Assembly (NCBI GenBank): GCA_900556485.1 | Contig: USOX01000023.1 | Span: forward strand, 1 to 46,337 | Source: an uncultured Dysgonomonas sp. | GTDB taxonomy: Bacteria > Bacteroidota > Bacteroidia > Bacteroidales > Dysgonomonadaceae | DNA length: 46,337 nt | Reading direction: 5' to 3' | Shown here: positions 1-10,500 of the stretch, piece after piece | Position numbering within the stretch: position 1 is the stretch's first letter | Layout of the letters: each line of letters starts with the position of its first letter | The notes under the pieces: generated by a model | What the model saw: only the letters and a program-made list of their open reading frames with translations | Database searches by the model: none | Told to the model about the DNA's origin: nothing | Made by a program: the position numbers and the translations under genes

Positions 1-719
1 GAGCTGGATGAGATGCATGGGGTGAATATGTATGATTATTCGGCTAGGTATAAGGATGAATGGAGGTTTACAACGGTCGATCCATTGGCGGAAAAATATT
101 ATAGTTGGAGTCCATATGTGTATGTGGGAAATAATCCAATTAGAATTATTGATCCAACAGGCGAGGATTGGGTTATTACAATCAACTACAGGAAGTGATG
201 GTAGAATAAACTATCATTTTACTATCAACGCTTCTTTATTAAATAGTTCATCACAAAATATTGATATGGCATCAACACTCTTAGATGCTAAAGATACCAA
301 TCATTTATTTGAATTAGTGGATGATAATAAGATAAAGCAAGAGGAGGGAGCAAAGACTTTAGGTGTAACTAAACTTGGAGCTTTAGATATACGTTTATCA
401 GAAACCTATGCACAGAAAGAAATGGATAGAGAGAATAGAAGTGTCTCTGCTCATGAATTAGGACCTACAGGAGGCCTCCCTCATCCTAATGAATCTCAAG
501 AACCATTTGTACACCATACTGAATATAATAAAAATTTAATGATGCAAGAAAGAGCTCTTCAAAGAAGAAGTTAATTATAATAGAGCAACAAGTCTAACTA
601 GAGGACAATATTTACATATAATAAAGATGTATGATAATCATAATGGAGACAAAATAAATCGACAATCAACAAGAACTCTTATAAAGGCTGGATTTAAAGC
701 TGGAACAATGGCATTTTGA
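1..719 (+). pseudogene. RHS-repeat protein C-terminus with metallopeptidase-like toxin domain, frameshifted
   Basis: This is the 3' end of a larger gene that begins outside the window. Frame 1 (1-198) carries the RHS-associated core signature (FTTVDPLAEKYYSWSPYVY, then NNPIRIIDPTGEDW), which in this family precedes a variable C-terminal toxin. Frame 1 stops at 198, but plausible coding continues in frame 2 to 574 and in frame 3 from about 561 to the TGA at 717-719 (KEEVNYNRATSLTRGQYLHI). Two indels have therefore broken it, one near 170-190 and one in the A/G-rich stretch near 560-572. The frame-2 part contains SAHELGPTGGLPHP, which looks like a zincin HExxH motif whose second His has become Pro (CCT where CAT is expected). 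I read it as a dead toxin/effector tip; sequencing error could explain the frameshifts. No matching immunity gene is seen next to it. Confidence 0.75.
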
Positions 720-724
720 TAAAA

Positions 725-800
725 AATGGTACTGTCCCTAATTTTGTGTAAGCGTCAACTACACGGTTGACACTTACACAAAATTAGGGACAGTACCATT
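725..800. repeat. Near-perfect 35-bp inverted repeat (MITE-like or fused IS ends)
   Basis: The arms are 725-759 and 766-800, separated by 6 bases, with a single mismatch. The outer end reads AATGGTACTGTCCCTAATTT and its complement. Arms this long and exact, containing ACTGTCCCTAATTTTGTG, resemble the terminal inverted repeats of transposase-mutator (IS256-type) elements with the interior deleted, or a MITE. The repeat lies between two convergent genes, the RHS remnant and the APH-like gene, so it could also act as a bidirectional terminator. The structure is directly visible; the IS assignment is inferred from memory of such ends. Confidence 0.7.
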
Positions 801-803
801 AAT

Positions 804-1622
804 TCATCTAATATTCAGTTCTTGTAATGCTATACTTGCTACCTCAAAAGCTATATTTCTTTCACGTCCTTCATTTAATGACCATATAGCAGATAATCCG
901 CTCCATGCAGCGGCCCATTTTAATACATTCTCACAACTAATCTTTGCTTCTTTACTAATTAATTCTATCTGACATAAAAATCGACCTTTCTTTAAAGCCA
1001 CTTCTGCATTAGGATTACATAAGATATTCACATAGTCAAAAGCTCGTTCACCGATTATGCCTTTGGGGTCAATAGCTAACCAGCCTCTATTTGCTGAATG
1101 AAGTATATTTTCATGATGTAAGTCTCCATGAAGGATTACTCTATCTTGCTGATTTTTTAATAAATTTTTGGCTATATCCGCACATCTTTTAAATACTTCA
1201 CCGTATTTATCCGCAAATAAAAATAGATCCACAAAACGGTGTTCTAATGTTACTAACTCTGGGTATGAATCATGATTGTATGAATGCAATAAGTTTGCGA
1301 CATTACAAATAATCTGTGTTGCTTTATCATCTTGATTATTTATTGCCATTGCTGTTAATGAATAATCATTAGCGATTCGTTCCATCAGAATAGCATCATC
1401 AGAATATTCAAACACTTTTACTGCTCCAACCCCATTCCACCAAATCATTAACTTGGCCCCTTTTTTCTCTTCATCAACCATAAATATCTTCAATATCGCT
1501 TTTTTATTTTTATAAAGCACAGGTTGCAGTAAACTCGAATGGGTAAAAAAACTTTCTCCGTCCCGGACTAAATTCCATAAAGAAATATAGTATAATAAAT
1601 GTTTTTTAATATCGGCTATCAT
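804..1622 (-). CDS. APH(6)-like aminoglycoside/hydroxyurea kinase
   Basis: The 272-residue protein resembles the APH_6_hur family (StrB-type aminoglycoside 6-phosphotransferase and hydroxyurea kinase), which transfers phosphate from ATP to streptomycin-like drugs in the cytoplasm. The catalytic-loop motif HGDLHHENIL lies at residues 165-174, with Asp167 as the likely base. The Mg-binding motif AIDPKG follows at 183-188 (Asp185), then the family-like GERAFDYVNIL. Length and motif spacing fit a complete kinase. The ATG start at 1622 is followed directly by family-like sequence. It stands alone, ending just beside the inverted repeat 725-800 and the RHS remnant, so acquisition by transfer is possible. 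Family assignment is firm; whether it gives resistance cannot be told from sequence. Confidence 0.85.
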   Translation of the reverse strand: MIADIKKHLLYYISLWNLVRDGESFFTHSSLLQPVLYKNKKAILKIFMVDEEKKGAKLMIWWNGVGAVKVFEYSDDAILMERIANDYSLTAMAINNQDDKATQIICNVANLLHSYNHDSYPELVTLEHRFVDLFLFADKYGEVFKRCADIAKNLLKNQQDRVILHGDLHHENILHSANRGWLAIDPKGIIGERAFDYVNILCNPNAEVALKKGRFLCQIELISKEAKISCENVLKWAAAWSGLSAIWSLNEGRERNIAFEVASIALQELNIR

Positions 1623-1720
1623 TTTCTTTTATAAAAATCCAATTATTAATCTATAATGCTAATATTTTTTTCTACAATCCTCCTAAGACGAAGCTATTCT
1701 ATCTCCTTTATCCATGATAT

Positions 1721-1748
1721 AAAAATCCCCAGATAAAATATCTGAGGA
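1721..1748 (-). terminator. Rho-independent terminator after the 60-aa membrane protein gene
   Basis: The stem CAGATA/TATCTG (1730-1735 and 1739-1744) extends past one mismatch to about 10 pairs. On the minus strand it is followed by a T-run (the A-run at 1721-1725). It lies 30-50 bases past the stop of the 1777-1959 gene. Confidence 0.6.
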
Positions 1749-1776
1749 CTTATTTCTTAAATAAACAGGCTTTATA

Positions 1777-1959
1777 TCATTTACTATTTTTACCAACCAT
1801 CTTACCTATATAGTAAATGATAAATCCAATAAGAGATATGACAGCTAAAGCTCCAACAATATATAAAAATATAGCCGAGACAACTTTAACCCCAATGATC
1901 AACAATACAATAAATAAAACAATAGATATAACACCAATAGTTATCAAAAAGTATTTCAT
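1777..1959 (-). CDS. Small two-helix membrane protein, hypothetical
   Basis: This 60-residue protein is almost entirely hydrophobic, with two predicted membrane segments at about 3-25 and 29-52 and a short basic tail (KMVGKNSK). I do not recognise a family. The start is supported by an AAAGGTAA-type ribosome site about 8 bases upstream of the ATG on the minus strand, and a hairpin terminator follows, so it looks like a genuine single-gene unit. The function is unknown. Confidence 0.55.
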   Translation of the reverse strand: MKYFLITIGVISIVLFIVLLIIGVKVVSAIFLYIVGALAVISLIGFIIYYIGKMVGKNSK

Positions 1960-2044
1960 AATATTACCTTTTTATTAATAAACTCTTCGTATTAAACCTA
2001 ATTTAATATCATTTTGTTCATTTAATAAAAAAAGCAGACTCAAT

Positions 2045-2091
2045 AAAAATGGAATAAGAGAGTGCACTTATTACGAAGTAACACTCTCTTA
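2045..2091 (-). terminator. Terminator of the SusCD/TlpA locus
   Basis: A 10-bp perfect stem TAAGAGAGTG/CACTCTCTTA (2055-2064 and 2082-2091) is followed by a T-rich tract on the minus strand (2045-2049). It sits about 65 bases past the stop of the TlpA-like gene and closes the locus that starts at 12957. Confidence 0.7.
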
Positions 2092-2156
2092 TAAAAGCAA
2101 AATTAAGTAGTGAATTGCTCTACTATAACACATCGAACCCCAAGTAAGTATGTTAA

Positions 2157-3557
2157 TTATTTCAGTGTAGAGTCTAACAATAATCTTATTTCTGTTGACG
2201 AAGGACGAGGTGCATCTCCTGATATAAGCTTACCATCCTTACCTACGAGAATGAAACGAGGAATAGTTGCTATTTTATATGGATCCTTTAATTCTTTTTG
2301 AGCCTTATCTCCTGCAAATATTTGTATCCCTTTCATTTCACGTTTTTCTAAAAAGGTCTTCCATTTATCTTTATCCTTTGAACGATCAATAGATACGCCT
2401 AAAAAAACAATATCTTTTCCGTGATATTCTTCTTCTAATTTCTTCAACTCCGGAATCTCTTTTATACATGGAGCACACCATGTAGCCCAGACATCAATGT
2501 ACACAACCTTCCCTTTGAAATCGGAAAGTGCAATATCTTTTCCATTGATATCAGGAAATTTAAAATCAATGGCTTGCTGCCCTTTCTTATTATCTGCCAC
2601 CTTCGATACAACACCTTTAAAACGATCTTTCTGACTATCAGTTACCAGATATTGTCCATACTTCTTTTCGAAATCAAGAAAACCTTCATATGATTTTATA
2701 TAGCGTGTTTGCATCAATACAACTTCTCCTTTGATAGTTTCATTTGCTATTTTAGGCAACGTTATAGTCAGCATAGATTGTGGATTGCGAAATTCTTTCT
2801 TCTGCTCCTCTCTATAATCATCTGATTTAAGTGAAGGAATGAACATATGATACCGGGATATTATACCCATTCCATAAGGATATTCAAGCAACTTAGATGA
2901 AGATGTAATATCTGCAATATCCATATTCAGATAATAATCAGAAAAATCTTCACCTTGAGGATGAGCCATACGCGGCGTACTTAAAAACTGCAATGCATAA
3001 TAAAGCATATCGTACTTTTGCAATGCTTTAAAATTTTCATTAAAAATAGAATTACCTTTATATTCTTGATTATAAGAGCCCAAACTCTCTAGCTTTTCAT
3101 CCAACAAAGGAAAATAATCTACATATGTACTTTGTTTGCCTGCATAATAAACAGCTTTATCTTCTAAAGGGAAAACAAAATTATGCCACCGTTCCATTTC
3201 TTTATTCTCAAGAGTATTTTCATTTCCGATCAGGTTATATGTATTATCTTGATTGATAACTACATTTAATTTATCACCCGGCTTAAAATAGAACGTATAA
3301 TTATTAAGGGCTGTTGCCTGACTCAACCCAATAACATAAAAAGCTTCCTTGTCTGGAGCAAAACCAAAATAAAACTTATTATCGTTTGCCAATGTAGTAG
3401 ATGCTATCTCTTTAAGAGTTCCATCCTCTACTTTAAAGAGTTTGATTATCCTTGGAGTCCTTTTATTCCAAGTACCTTCTATTGTAGAAACATTACTAGC
3501 ATAAGCTATACCTATAATACTGAAAAGTATTACAATTGTTAATAGTAATTTCTTCAT
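2157..3557 (-). CDS. TlpA-like thiol-disulfide oxidoreductase, exported
   Basis: The 466-residue protein has a signal peptide at about 1-20, a long N-terminal part resembling the DUF4369-type domain found before Bacteroidetes thioredoxins, and a C-terminal TlpA/AhpC-TSA thioredoxin fold (about 330-466). The redox motif WCAPC gives Cys361 and Cys364, and the cis-proline is Pro433 in ATIPRF. It probably reduces disulfides in the periplasm or at the envelope. It is the last gene of the SusCD locus, 51 bases after the PKD-like lipoprotein gene, and is followed by a terminator. This position suggests it handles a disulfide-containing substrate or maintains the uptake proteins; that link is inference. 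Confidence 0.85.
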   Translation of the reverse strand: MKKLLLTIVILFSIIGIAYASNVSTIEGTWNKRTPRIIKLFKVEDGTLKEIASTTLANDNKFYFGFAPDKEAFYVIGLSQATALNNYTFYFKPGDKLNVVINQDNTYNLIGNENTLENKEMERWHNFVFPLEDKAVYYAGKQSTYVDYFPLLDEKLESLGSYNQEYKGNSIFNENFKALQKYDMLYYALQFLSTPRMAHPQGEDFSDYYLNMDIADITSSSKLLEYPYGMGIISRYHMFIPSLKSDDYREEQKKEFRNPQSMLTITLPKIANETIKGEVVLMQTRYIKSYEGFLDFEKKYGQYLVTDSQKDRFKGVVSKVADNKKGQQAIDFKFPDINGKDIALSDFKGKVVYIDVWATWCAPCIKEIPELKKLEEEYHGKDIVFLGVSIDRSKDKDKWKTFLEKREMKGIQIFAGDKAQKELKDPYKIATIPRFILVGKDGKLISGDAPRPSSTEIRLLLDSTLK

Positions 3558-3608
3558 CTATTATCTTTTTTATAGCAGGCAAAAGTAATTCTGCCTGCTA
3601 TGATTATT

Positions 3609-5198
3609 TTATTTAGATTTCCAATCTGCGTCCACTATTTTTCCAAAGCCATCCCATTCCAGTTTTTCTTCATTATGCTCAGCCAAAGTCAAAGTTCCAT
3701 AAACTGGTTTTACTTCCATAACCTGTAATTTACCACAACTCTCAGCTGGTTTAGACTGATCATAGGTAAATATCATCAAATGATCTAGCCATTTTCCGAA
3801 AGTAATAAATTTCATCTTTGATATTTTATGCCCTGAAGGAGCCGTATACACCACTTGATTTGTGTTATCTGCAATATTATATACATAAATATTATCATCT
3901 GTCCTATAATATACAAACTCATTACCTATTTCTTTCTTAGTGGCATTATTAGTCATTACTAATTCTTTTGCTTTATCAAATTCTTGAGCATTAATCTTAT
4001 TATAAGATTTTTGCTCCCCATCAATTGAAAAGCGTCCGAAAAAGAACTCACTGGTAGCTATATCCTTCAATACCACATAAATCATATTAGTAGCATTTCC
4101 TTCATATGGACGTCCATGTATATATACTAAATCTTGTCCCGTATCATTATACTTAAATGTAAGTCCATCAAATTCTTGTTCTCTATCAGATGAATAATAA
4201 CTAGAATATGTTGTCCTTATAGCCTGTCTTAAAAAACTTTTCTTATCGACATCATAAAATACAGCCCCAGCATTAGATATAGATGCTACTTCTGATGATA
4301 CATTAACATATGTACCATCACTAAGGCTATTTGTATAAATATCCGGAGTCCAATATATACGATAACTTTTATTGTAAGAGTATATTCTATTCTGATTATC
4401 AACAAGTAATACATTAGAAGGATTTACACTCCCGGGCAAATCATATACTATTTTCTTGACATAGAAATCTGATGGTAGAGCACCAAATATACTGTTCTTT
4501 ATGTTATAGAGTTCTTCATAAGAGAAATCCAATGGATTTAATTTATATGTTCCTGATTTCGTTATTATACAAGTAGCGTACTGCCCTCCATTTGTTGCAG
4601 TAGCACCCCAAAAAGGAGAATTACCATCCGAATAACAAGCAACGCCTATAGGATCATTAAGAGATGGAAGATTTGTCCCAATCTGATTTAGTATATCCAA
4701 TCTTAAATCAAGAGAATCTTTATAATAATTTATAAAGTCTAAGCGACCCACATTATTTACTTCGCTTAAAATGAAAAAACCTGCCGAAATATCATTAAAA
4801 ATTTTAATAGAAAACACATCAGAAGTCCACGAAACCCCAGTAGAGGTATCTTTAACTCTATAATATAATGAATGTGTGCCATTAGGCAAACCCAAAGAAA
4901 AGTTATCCCATTCTTTTAAAGTAGACCATACATGATTATATTTAACCTCATTACCAATAGTATATTTAGTCAAAACCCATTCGTAAGTATAATTATTATT
5001 ACTCATCGAAGAATGAAGGGTAGGCTTAATAGTTATTTCCTCGCCCACCTTTAGAGAATATTCTTTCTGAATATTACCTATAGCAATCTCATTAATAGAA
5101 GTATAGTCATAATTTCCTTTATCCTCATAACATGAATAAAGGCACGATATGCTTAATATGATTACAACTATGTATTTTCTGAAAATATATTTATACAT
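3609..5198 (-). CDS. PKD-like family surface lipoprotein
   Basis: This 529-residue lipoprotein has a lipobox LYSC with Cys23, followed by YEDKGNYDY, the usual opening of the Bacteroidetes PKD-like (PF16407-type) lipoproteins. The rest is beta-rich and could form PKD-like and propeller-like repeats, as in the family. It lies 17 bases after the DUF4843 gene and before the TlpA-like gene, all co-directional, so it is probably an accessory surface component of the SusCD importer that binds or presents substrate. The substrate is unknown. The family call rests on the N-terminal signature and the gene order. Confidence 0.75.
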   Translation of the reverse strand: MYKYIFRKYIVVIILSISCLYSCYEDKGNYDYTSINEIAIGNIQKEYSLKVGEEITIKPTLHSSMSNNNYTYEWVLTKYTIGNEVKYNHVWSTLKEWDNFSLGLPNGTHSLYYRVKDTSTGVSWTSDVFSIKIFNDISAGFFILSEVNNVGRLDFINYYKDSLDLRLDILNQIGTNLPSLNDPIGVACYSDGNSPFWGATATNGGQYATCIITKSGTYKLNPLDFSYEELYNIKNSIFGALPSDFYVKKIVYDLPGSVNPSNVLLVDNQNRIYSYNKSYRIYWTPDIYTNSLSDGTYVNVSSEVASISNAGAVFYDVDKKSFLRQAIRTTYSSYYSSDREQEFDGLTFKYNDTGQDLVYIHGRPYEGNATNMIYVVLKDIATSEFFFGRFSIDGEQKSYNKINAQEFDKAKELVMTNNATKKEIGNEFVYYRTDDNIYVYNIADNTNQVVYTAPSGHKISKMKFITFGKWLDHLMIFTYDQSKPAESCGKLQVMEVKPVYGTLTLAEHNEEKLEWDGFGKIVDADWKSK

Positions 5199-5215
5199 AA
5201 TATTATATTTATTAC

Positions 5216-6052
5216 TTAAACATTTGTTCCGGAAGTCATTATAGAGCCATCTTCATCATAAATTATATTATTATGATTGTTCATTTGGTCCAAGAGGTAT
5301 AACTTAAGCAATTTTCCCCATGAAGTTAATATACCTGTATCTGGCTTTGCTGAATATAGATAATCGATATCTGCATTTGCAACTTCAATAAGTAATCTCA
5401 CTTTTTTTCTGGAGAAAGGTCCAAGATATGAATTATTCCATCTCTGCGGTTTTTCAAGTAGGTCACTAATCCTTAACCTAAATTCTCGTAAATCTACTTT
5501 CGTATTATTTGTACTACTACGGTTTATTGTCGTATAGTTCGTCTGGAAATTATTGTTAGGCACTAATCTGAAATCAATTATATAAGTAGTATCTTTAAGA
5601 CTCTCCCTATCTACTTCTACAGCGATAGCCCCAATTGATTTATGAGCAGGAATCATTGCCGTAACAATTCTAAAATCAGTACCTTCTACAGCTTGAGTAC
5701 TTTCTTTGAATTTATAACTAAAGGTTCTATCATAATCTGTAACATCACCCATAAGGGAAACAGGAATATATATTGTATCATAAAGATCTCCAGAATAGTC
5801 TAAGGCATATGATTTTGTTATACTATCCTGAGTCTGTCGTATCATTTCCCATTCTTGAGTATATACAATATCTCCAAATGGAAACTCTAATTTATAATCT
5901 ATCCCCATCCCACCTTTCCATCTTTGCAATGTAAAATAGATGTCCGATTCACCGGAAAATGTATCTAATTTATCCTCTTTACATGAAGATAGCAATACTA
6001 TTAATCCGAATAAAAACAATATATTTTTCTTCATATTTATCATAATATTCAT
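5216..6052 (-). CDS. DUF4843-type surface lipoprotein
   Basis: The lipoprotein is 278 residues as drawn. The more natural start is the seventh codon (ATG at 6032-6034), giving a standard signal MKKNILFLFGLIVLLSSC with the lipidated Cys18; no clear ribosome site separates the options. After the lipobox comes KEDKLDTFSGESDIYFT, typical of DUF4843 proteins that follow SusD in Bacteroidetes. Gaps are 27 bases to susD and 17 to the PKD-like gene, so it belongs to the same transcript. Probable role: extra surface subunit of the importer. From memory, SusCD complexes with additional lipoproteins that carry peptides are known, so a peptide ligand is possible but not shown. Confidence 0.75.
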   Translation of the reverse strand: MNIMINMKKNILFLFGLIVLLSSCKEDKLDTFSGESDIYFTLQRWKGGMGIDYKLEFPFGDIVYTQEWEMIRQTQDSITKSYALDYSGDLYDTIYIPVSLMGDVTDYDRTFSYKFKESTQAVEGTDFRIVTAMIPAHKSIGAIAVEVDRESLKDTTYIIDFRLVPNNNFQTNYTTINRSSTNNTKVDLREFRLRISDLLEKPQRWNNSYLGPFSRKKVRLLIEVANADIDYLYSAKPDTGILTSWGKLLKLYLLDQMNNHNNIIYDEDGSIMTSGTNV

Positions 6053-6079
6053 TATCTAATATGTTTATGAATTCTAGAT

Positions 6080-7528
6080 TTATTCATTTGTTTCTGCTGA
6101 AGGTATAGGAAGAACATATTCATCATCAGTTAAAACGAAATAGCCTGTTGAACTTCCACTTCTTACAAGGTTTATATTATTCCTTTTATAAAAATAGAAA
6201 AGCTGTCCCTCTCCCTGAAACTCACGTATATATTCATTCTGTAATTCTGTATCAAAATTCCAGCTTGGCTTCGCTTCCGACACCGTTTTAAGGTTCCTAT
6301 TTAGACGTACAGAATCGACATAAGCAATATTATTGTCACATTCTGCCAAAGCATAAAATAGCTCTGACTTTCGTATCAATGGCTGATAATAAGAAGCTTC
6401 GGTTAATTCTACTGATCTTGAAAATTTAAATGTTACCATATATTCTCCTTCCGTATATGGTTTCCAATTTTTAGCTCTATAGTCTGGTGATATATCTAAG
6501 GAAGTTCCTGAAAGGTCAAAATTTTGTATAAGATTAGCTTTAAGTCCACCATATAATGTTATTACACTTGTAATACCAGAAGAATAATAAGTGTTCCAAT
6601 AAGAATACATATTATAAGAGTGAATTCCAAACAAAACTTCTGAGGAGAATATTCGATCCTCTTTATTCTGACGTGAAAAATCTTCCGGATTTATCCATGG
6701 AAAGATGTATGAAATCCGATCTGACATAATCATCTGTTTTGCTAGTTTACCTGCTGCTGATTTGTTATTGCGATAAAGTAAAGCTCTCACTTTAAGCGCA
6801 GATACAGCATAATAATTCAGTCTCCTATTACGAATATTATAAAAGATATCGCTTGCTAATTCAGGATGATAAGTAACAAGAGGGTCATCCTTAAGTAAAC
6901 TAATAGACCTGTCAAGATCGCTTATGATATTATCCATTACTTCTGTTGCAGGCAATCTATCATGAACCCCGGCTTCTGGCTTAGTACGATAAGGAATAGA
7001 AACATTTGTAGAATCAGTTAAATAAATAGGTCCATACAATCGTAATAAATCCAAATGCATATAAGCCCTCAATCCATAAGCTTCTCCTAAAAGGATATTT
7101 TTCTTTGTTTGAGATATTACATCTTGTGTATTTTCCAAATTCTTTATAAAATTATTGATATTCAATATTGTATTATATGAGCGTTTCCAGATATTGGCTA
7201 AAAGGTCTTTTGTTTCATCTACTGTATAATTGTATTGCCCCATATAATACTTTGCAGGATCCGATCTTTCTGACTGGGGAGAGATATAATACTGTTGAGC
7301 CAACACTTCGATAGTTCTTCCGCTTAACTCACTCCCATACAGACTACCTTCTGCCATCTGAAGATAAATACCATTTAATGCATTATTGATATTTGCTTCC
7401 GAATCATATACATTCTCTTCCAACACCTGATCTATAGGATCTACCCGCAACCAGTCGCTACAAGCCGATAATGTAACGGATATCAGGTATCCTAAAACTA
7501 TTGTTTTAAATATATGTATGTATCTCAT
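6080..7528 (-). CDS. SusD/RagB family nutrient-binding lipoprotein
   Basis: This 482-residue outer-membrane lipoprotein has a lipobox LSAC (Cys23) followed by SDWLRVDPIDQVLEENVYDSE, a standard SusD N-terminus. Helical TPR-like segments follow (ALNGIYLQMA, GEAYGLRAYMHLDLLRLYGP), and it ends in YVLPIPSAE, the usual SusD C-terminal signature. SusD proteins form the lid over their SusC partner and capture the substrate at the cell surface. The gene starts 19 bases after susC and is surely co-transcribed with it. Length is within the usual range of about 450-600. Confidence 0.95.
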   Translation of the reverse strand: MRYIHIFKTIVLGYLISVTLSACSDWLRVDPIDQVLEENVYDSEANINNALNGIYLQMAEGSLYGSELSGRTIEVLAQQYYISPQSERSDPAKYYMGQYNYTVDETKDLLANIWKRSYNTILNINNFIKNLENTQDVISQTKKNILLGEAYGLRAYMHLDLLRLYGPIYLTDSTNVSIPYRTKPEAGVHDRLPATEVMDNIISDLDRSISLLKDDPLVTYHPELASDIFYNIRNRRLNYYAVSALKVRALLYRNNKSAAGKLAKQMIMSDRISYIFPWINPEDFSRQNKEDRIFSSEVLFGIHSYNMYSYWNTYYSSGITSVITLYGGLKANLIQNFDLSGTSLDISPDYRAKNWKPYTEGEYMVTFKFSRSVELTEASYYQPLIRKSELFYALAECDNNIAYVDSVRLNRNLKTVSEAKPSWNFDTELQNEYIREFQGEGQLFYFYKRNNINLVRSGSSTGYFVLTDDEYVLPIPSAETNE

Positions 7529-7547
7529 TTTTATAATATTTAAATTG

Positions 7548-10500
7548 TTAGAATGAAAGGTTTACTCCCAAAGAAATATTCCTTGCGAAAGGATAATTGG
7601 TACCTCTTTCAGTTTTAGATGTTTCTAATCGGAAAATATCATTTAAATAGCCTGTTATCTTAACAAATTGAACTCCCAAATTCTTTCTTATCCAAGGATT
7701 ATTATTTAATTCGTATGAACAACTTATGGATTCCGCTCTCAAATAATTATTCTTTTGTACAAAACGGGACGAAATAGGTGTATTTGGCTCTGCATATATA
7801 GCTATTGACTTGTATTTCGAAATATCTCCTGGCTGTTTCCATCGGTCATACAAAGCTCTCTTGTCTTGATTTTTTTCTAATGCCGAAGCTGTTATATTTT
7901 CTACTTTATTGAATAATGCAGTATTGTAAATATCAGAACCGAAACTATAACTAAATGAGGCTTGCACCGAAAAATCTTTATAACGAAAACTTGTTCCAAT
8001 AACACCTAGTAAATCTGGTCTTGTATTACCAACTATAACCTGATCATCGGAATTGTATTCCAAGGTTAATTCTCCATTCTTTTTTATAAAAATTTCTTCG
8101 CCTGTAGCTGGATCTATCCCATAAGACCGTACTGCCCAGATATCGCTAGGGCTAGAGCCATCCATTATCTTTTGCATGGATTTACTGTTAACCAATTCTT
8201 TATTAAGATTCTTTACGGCATCTCCAAATCCTCCATATTTTTCATTATTGTAAGCTCCGGTAAGCCTTACTTGCCATATAATCCTATCTTTAAGATTGTA
8301 AACAGGGCTAACAACCAATATTAATTCAACTCCCTTTTTAGTGATGTAACCAAGATCCATCGGATATGAACTTACTCCGGAAGAAGGTACTTGAGGTATT
8401 GAGATGATACTAGGATCAACCTTACTATGATAAAAATCTAAAGTCATAGAATATTTTCCATCCAATACTCTGAAATCTATCCCGGCACCTATATCTTTAG
8501 CAATCTGCCATGGTAAATCCGGATTTGCAAGACCTGTAAGATAAAGTCCTTGTCCAAAATAATTACTATTCAAGTTATACTGATATACATTTTTCGAGAA
8601 TACACGTCCTTGATTCTGATTTCCGGAAATACCTGTAGACCCACGAAGTTTAAGTATATCAATCCATTTCAGATCTTTCAGAAATGCTTCCCTATTGATG
8701 TTCCATCCCAGCCCAAGAGACCAGAATGACTTGTATAATTCGTTAGAACCAAAGGTAGTAGCTCCATCCAGACTATATGTAAAATCGAACAAATAACGCT
8801 TATCATAATTGTAATTAAATGCTGTAATAAGGCTTACGCTACGACGATCCCCTATTCCATAGCCAGGTTTAGAATTTTCCCTATAACTATGTGCCAAGTT
8901 AGGAGTACCTTTACTTCCCAAAGGAAATCCTTGAGCTTCGACTGAAAGATAATCACCTTTGTCTTGTCGCAGCTGTCCTCGAGCCAGAAAGGTAAATGAG
9001 TGAAGGTTATTAAGTAGAGTTGCATAAGACGCATCCAGATACCCTCTGTAAGACAAGTCTGTCAGCTCCTTATCATAATATTCCCCTTGATAATAAACCG
9101 ATTTATCAGCATATTTTGTATGCTCAGGTGGAGTAAAACGTTCGATTTGATTATGCGTACGGTTTAGATCAAGTCCAGCCTTTAGACGTACTTCATCAAT
9201 AGGTGTATAAATAATTGATAAACTATTTGATAGATAAAGCTCACTCTCTTCATTTTTATGATTTAATTTCGCATTGTACAATGGATTCGGAATATTCTCA
9301 GTTATTGGTGAATACGAACTACTATATGAGCCTAATCCAAATCTATATTGAAGAAACTTCTCTATTTCTCCATTTTCATTCTTTTTTCTAAAATAAGGGC
9401 TTGCATTAATCCAATCGCTAAAGTCTCCATAAGGACTGTTTTTGCCTTTATAACCTGAGGCCTCAAGAAAATTGGATATAACGACTTTTTGATTCCTATA
9501 TGTAATGCCTATATCTCCCCCCCAGGTTTCACGCCCCGATTCTTTCATTACACCCGACTGATTCTTATACTTTGCTCCTACCTCTACCGATAAATTAACA
9601 TCCCCACCACTCACTCTGACTGAATGACCATGCGTAAATCCGGTCTGTACAGGTTCATTAAGCCAATAAGTATCAACTCCTCTTTGTATATCGGCAAGCC
9701 TAGCACTATATAAATCATCTAATGCTTTCTGATATTCGCCCAAATTATGCGTATCTTTATACTTTCCGGCGAGACGTTCAAATTCAAGTTTTTCAGAAGC
9801 ATTCATCATATTAAAAACGCTTAAATCCGGAGCTTGAATCTGAAAATCGCCACTATAATATACTTTAAACTCCCCAGGTTTGGGTTTTATAGTTTCTATA
9901 ACAACAACCCCATTGGCTCCCTTCGAACCATATATTGCTGTCGATCCGGCATCTTTTAGTATAGTAATAGATTCTATCCTATTAATATCAAGGTCATTAA
10001 CTCTGGATATAGATGATTCCACTCCGTTTACAATGAACAAAGGCATATTAGGATCGGAACTAAATTCGTCTGTAATAGCATTGACGCTTGTGCTACCCTG
10101 TCCTCTGAGCTGAACAGTTGCCATTGTATTAGGATCTGATCCCATACTCAAATTATCCAGCATAACAAAAGAAGGATCCAATATTTTTAAGTTGCTCAAT
10201 AGATTTTGATTACCTATTGCTTTTATTTCTGATGCTGTATAGGATGTTGTCGCTCCTGTAAAACTTATTTTATCCCGTTGAAATATACCGGTTTCCACTA
10301 CAACTTCTTTCAGTTGACTTTCGGTATACTGCATTACTACGTTATATACAGTCTGGCCTTCTTTGATAAGAATATCAGCCTGTTGCATCCCTATAAATGA
10401 GAAAATCAAACGATCTCCGGGTTTTAAACCGGTAAATAAATATTTACCATCTGCCATAGTAAAATTAGCCATCCGACGATTCGAATGTAATGATACAGTG

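Noticed and set aside
725..800. Invertible promoter (phase switch)
   Set aside because: The arms are separated by only 6 bases, leaving no room for a promoter to invert, and no recombinase gene is nearby.
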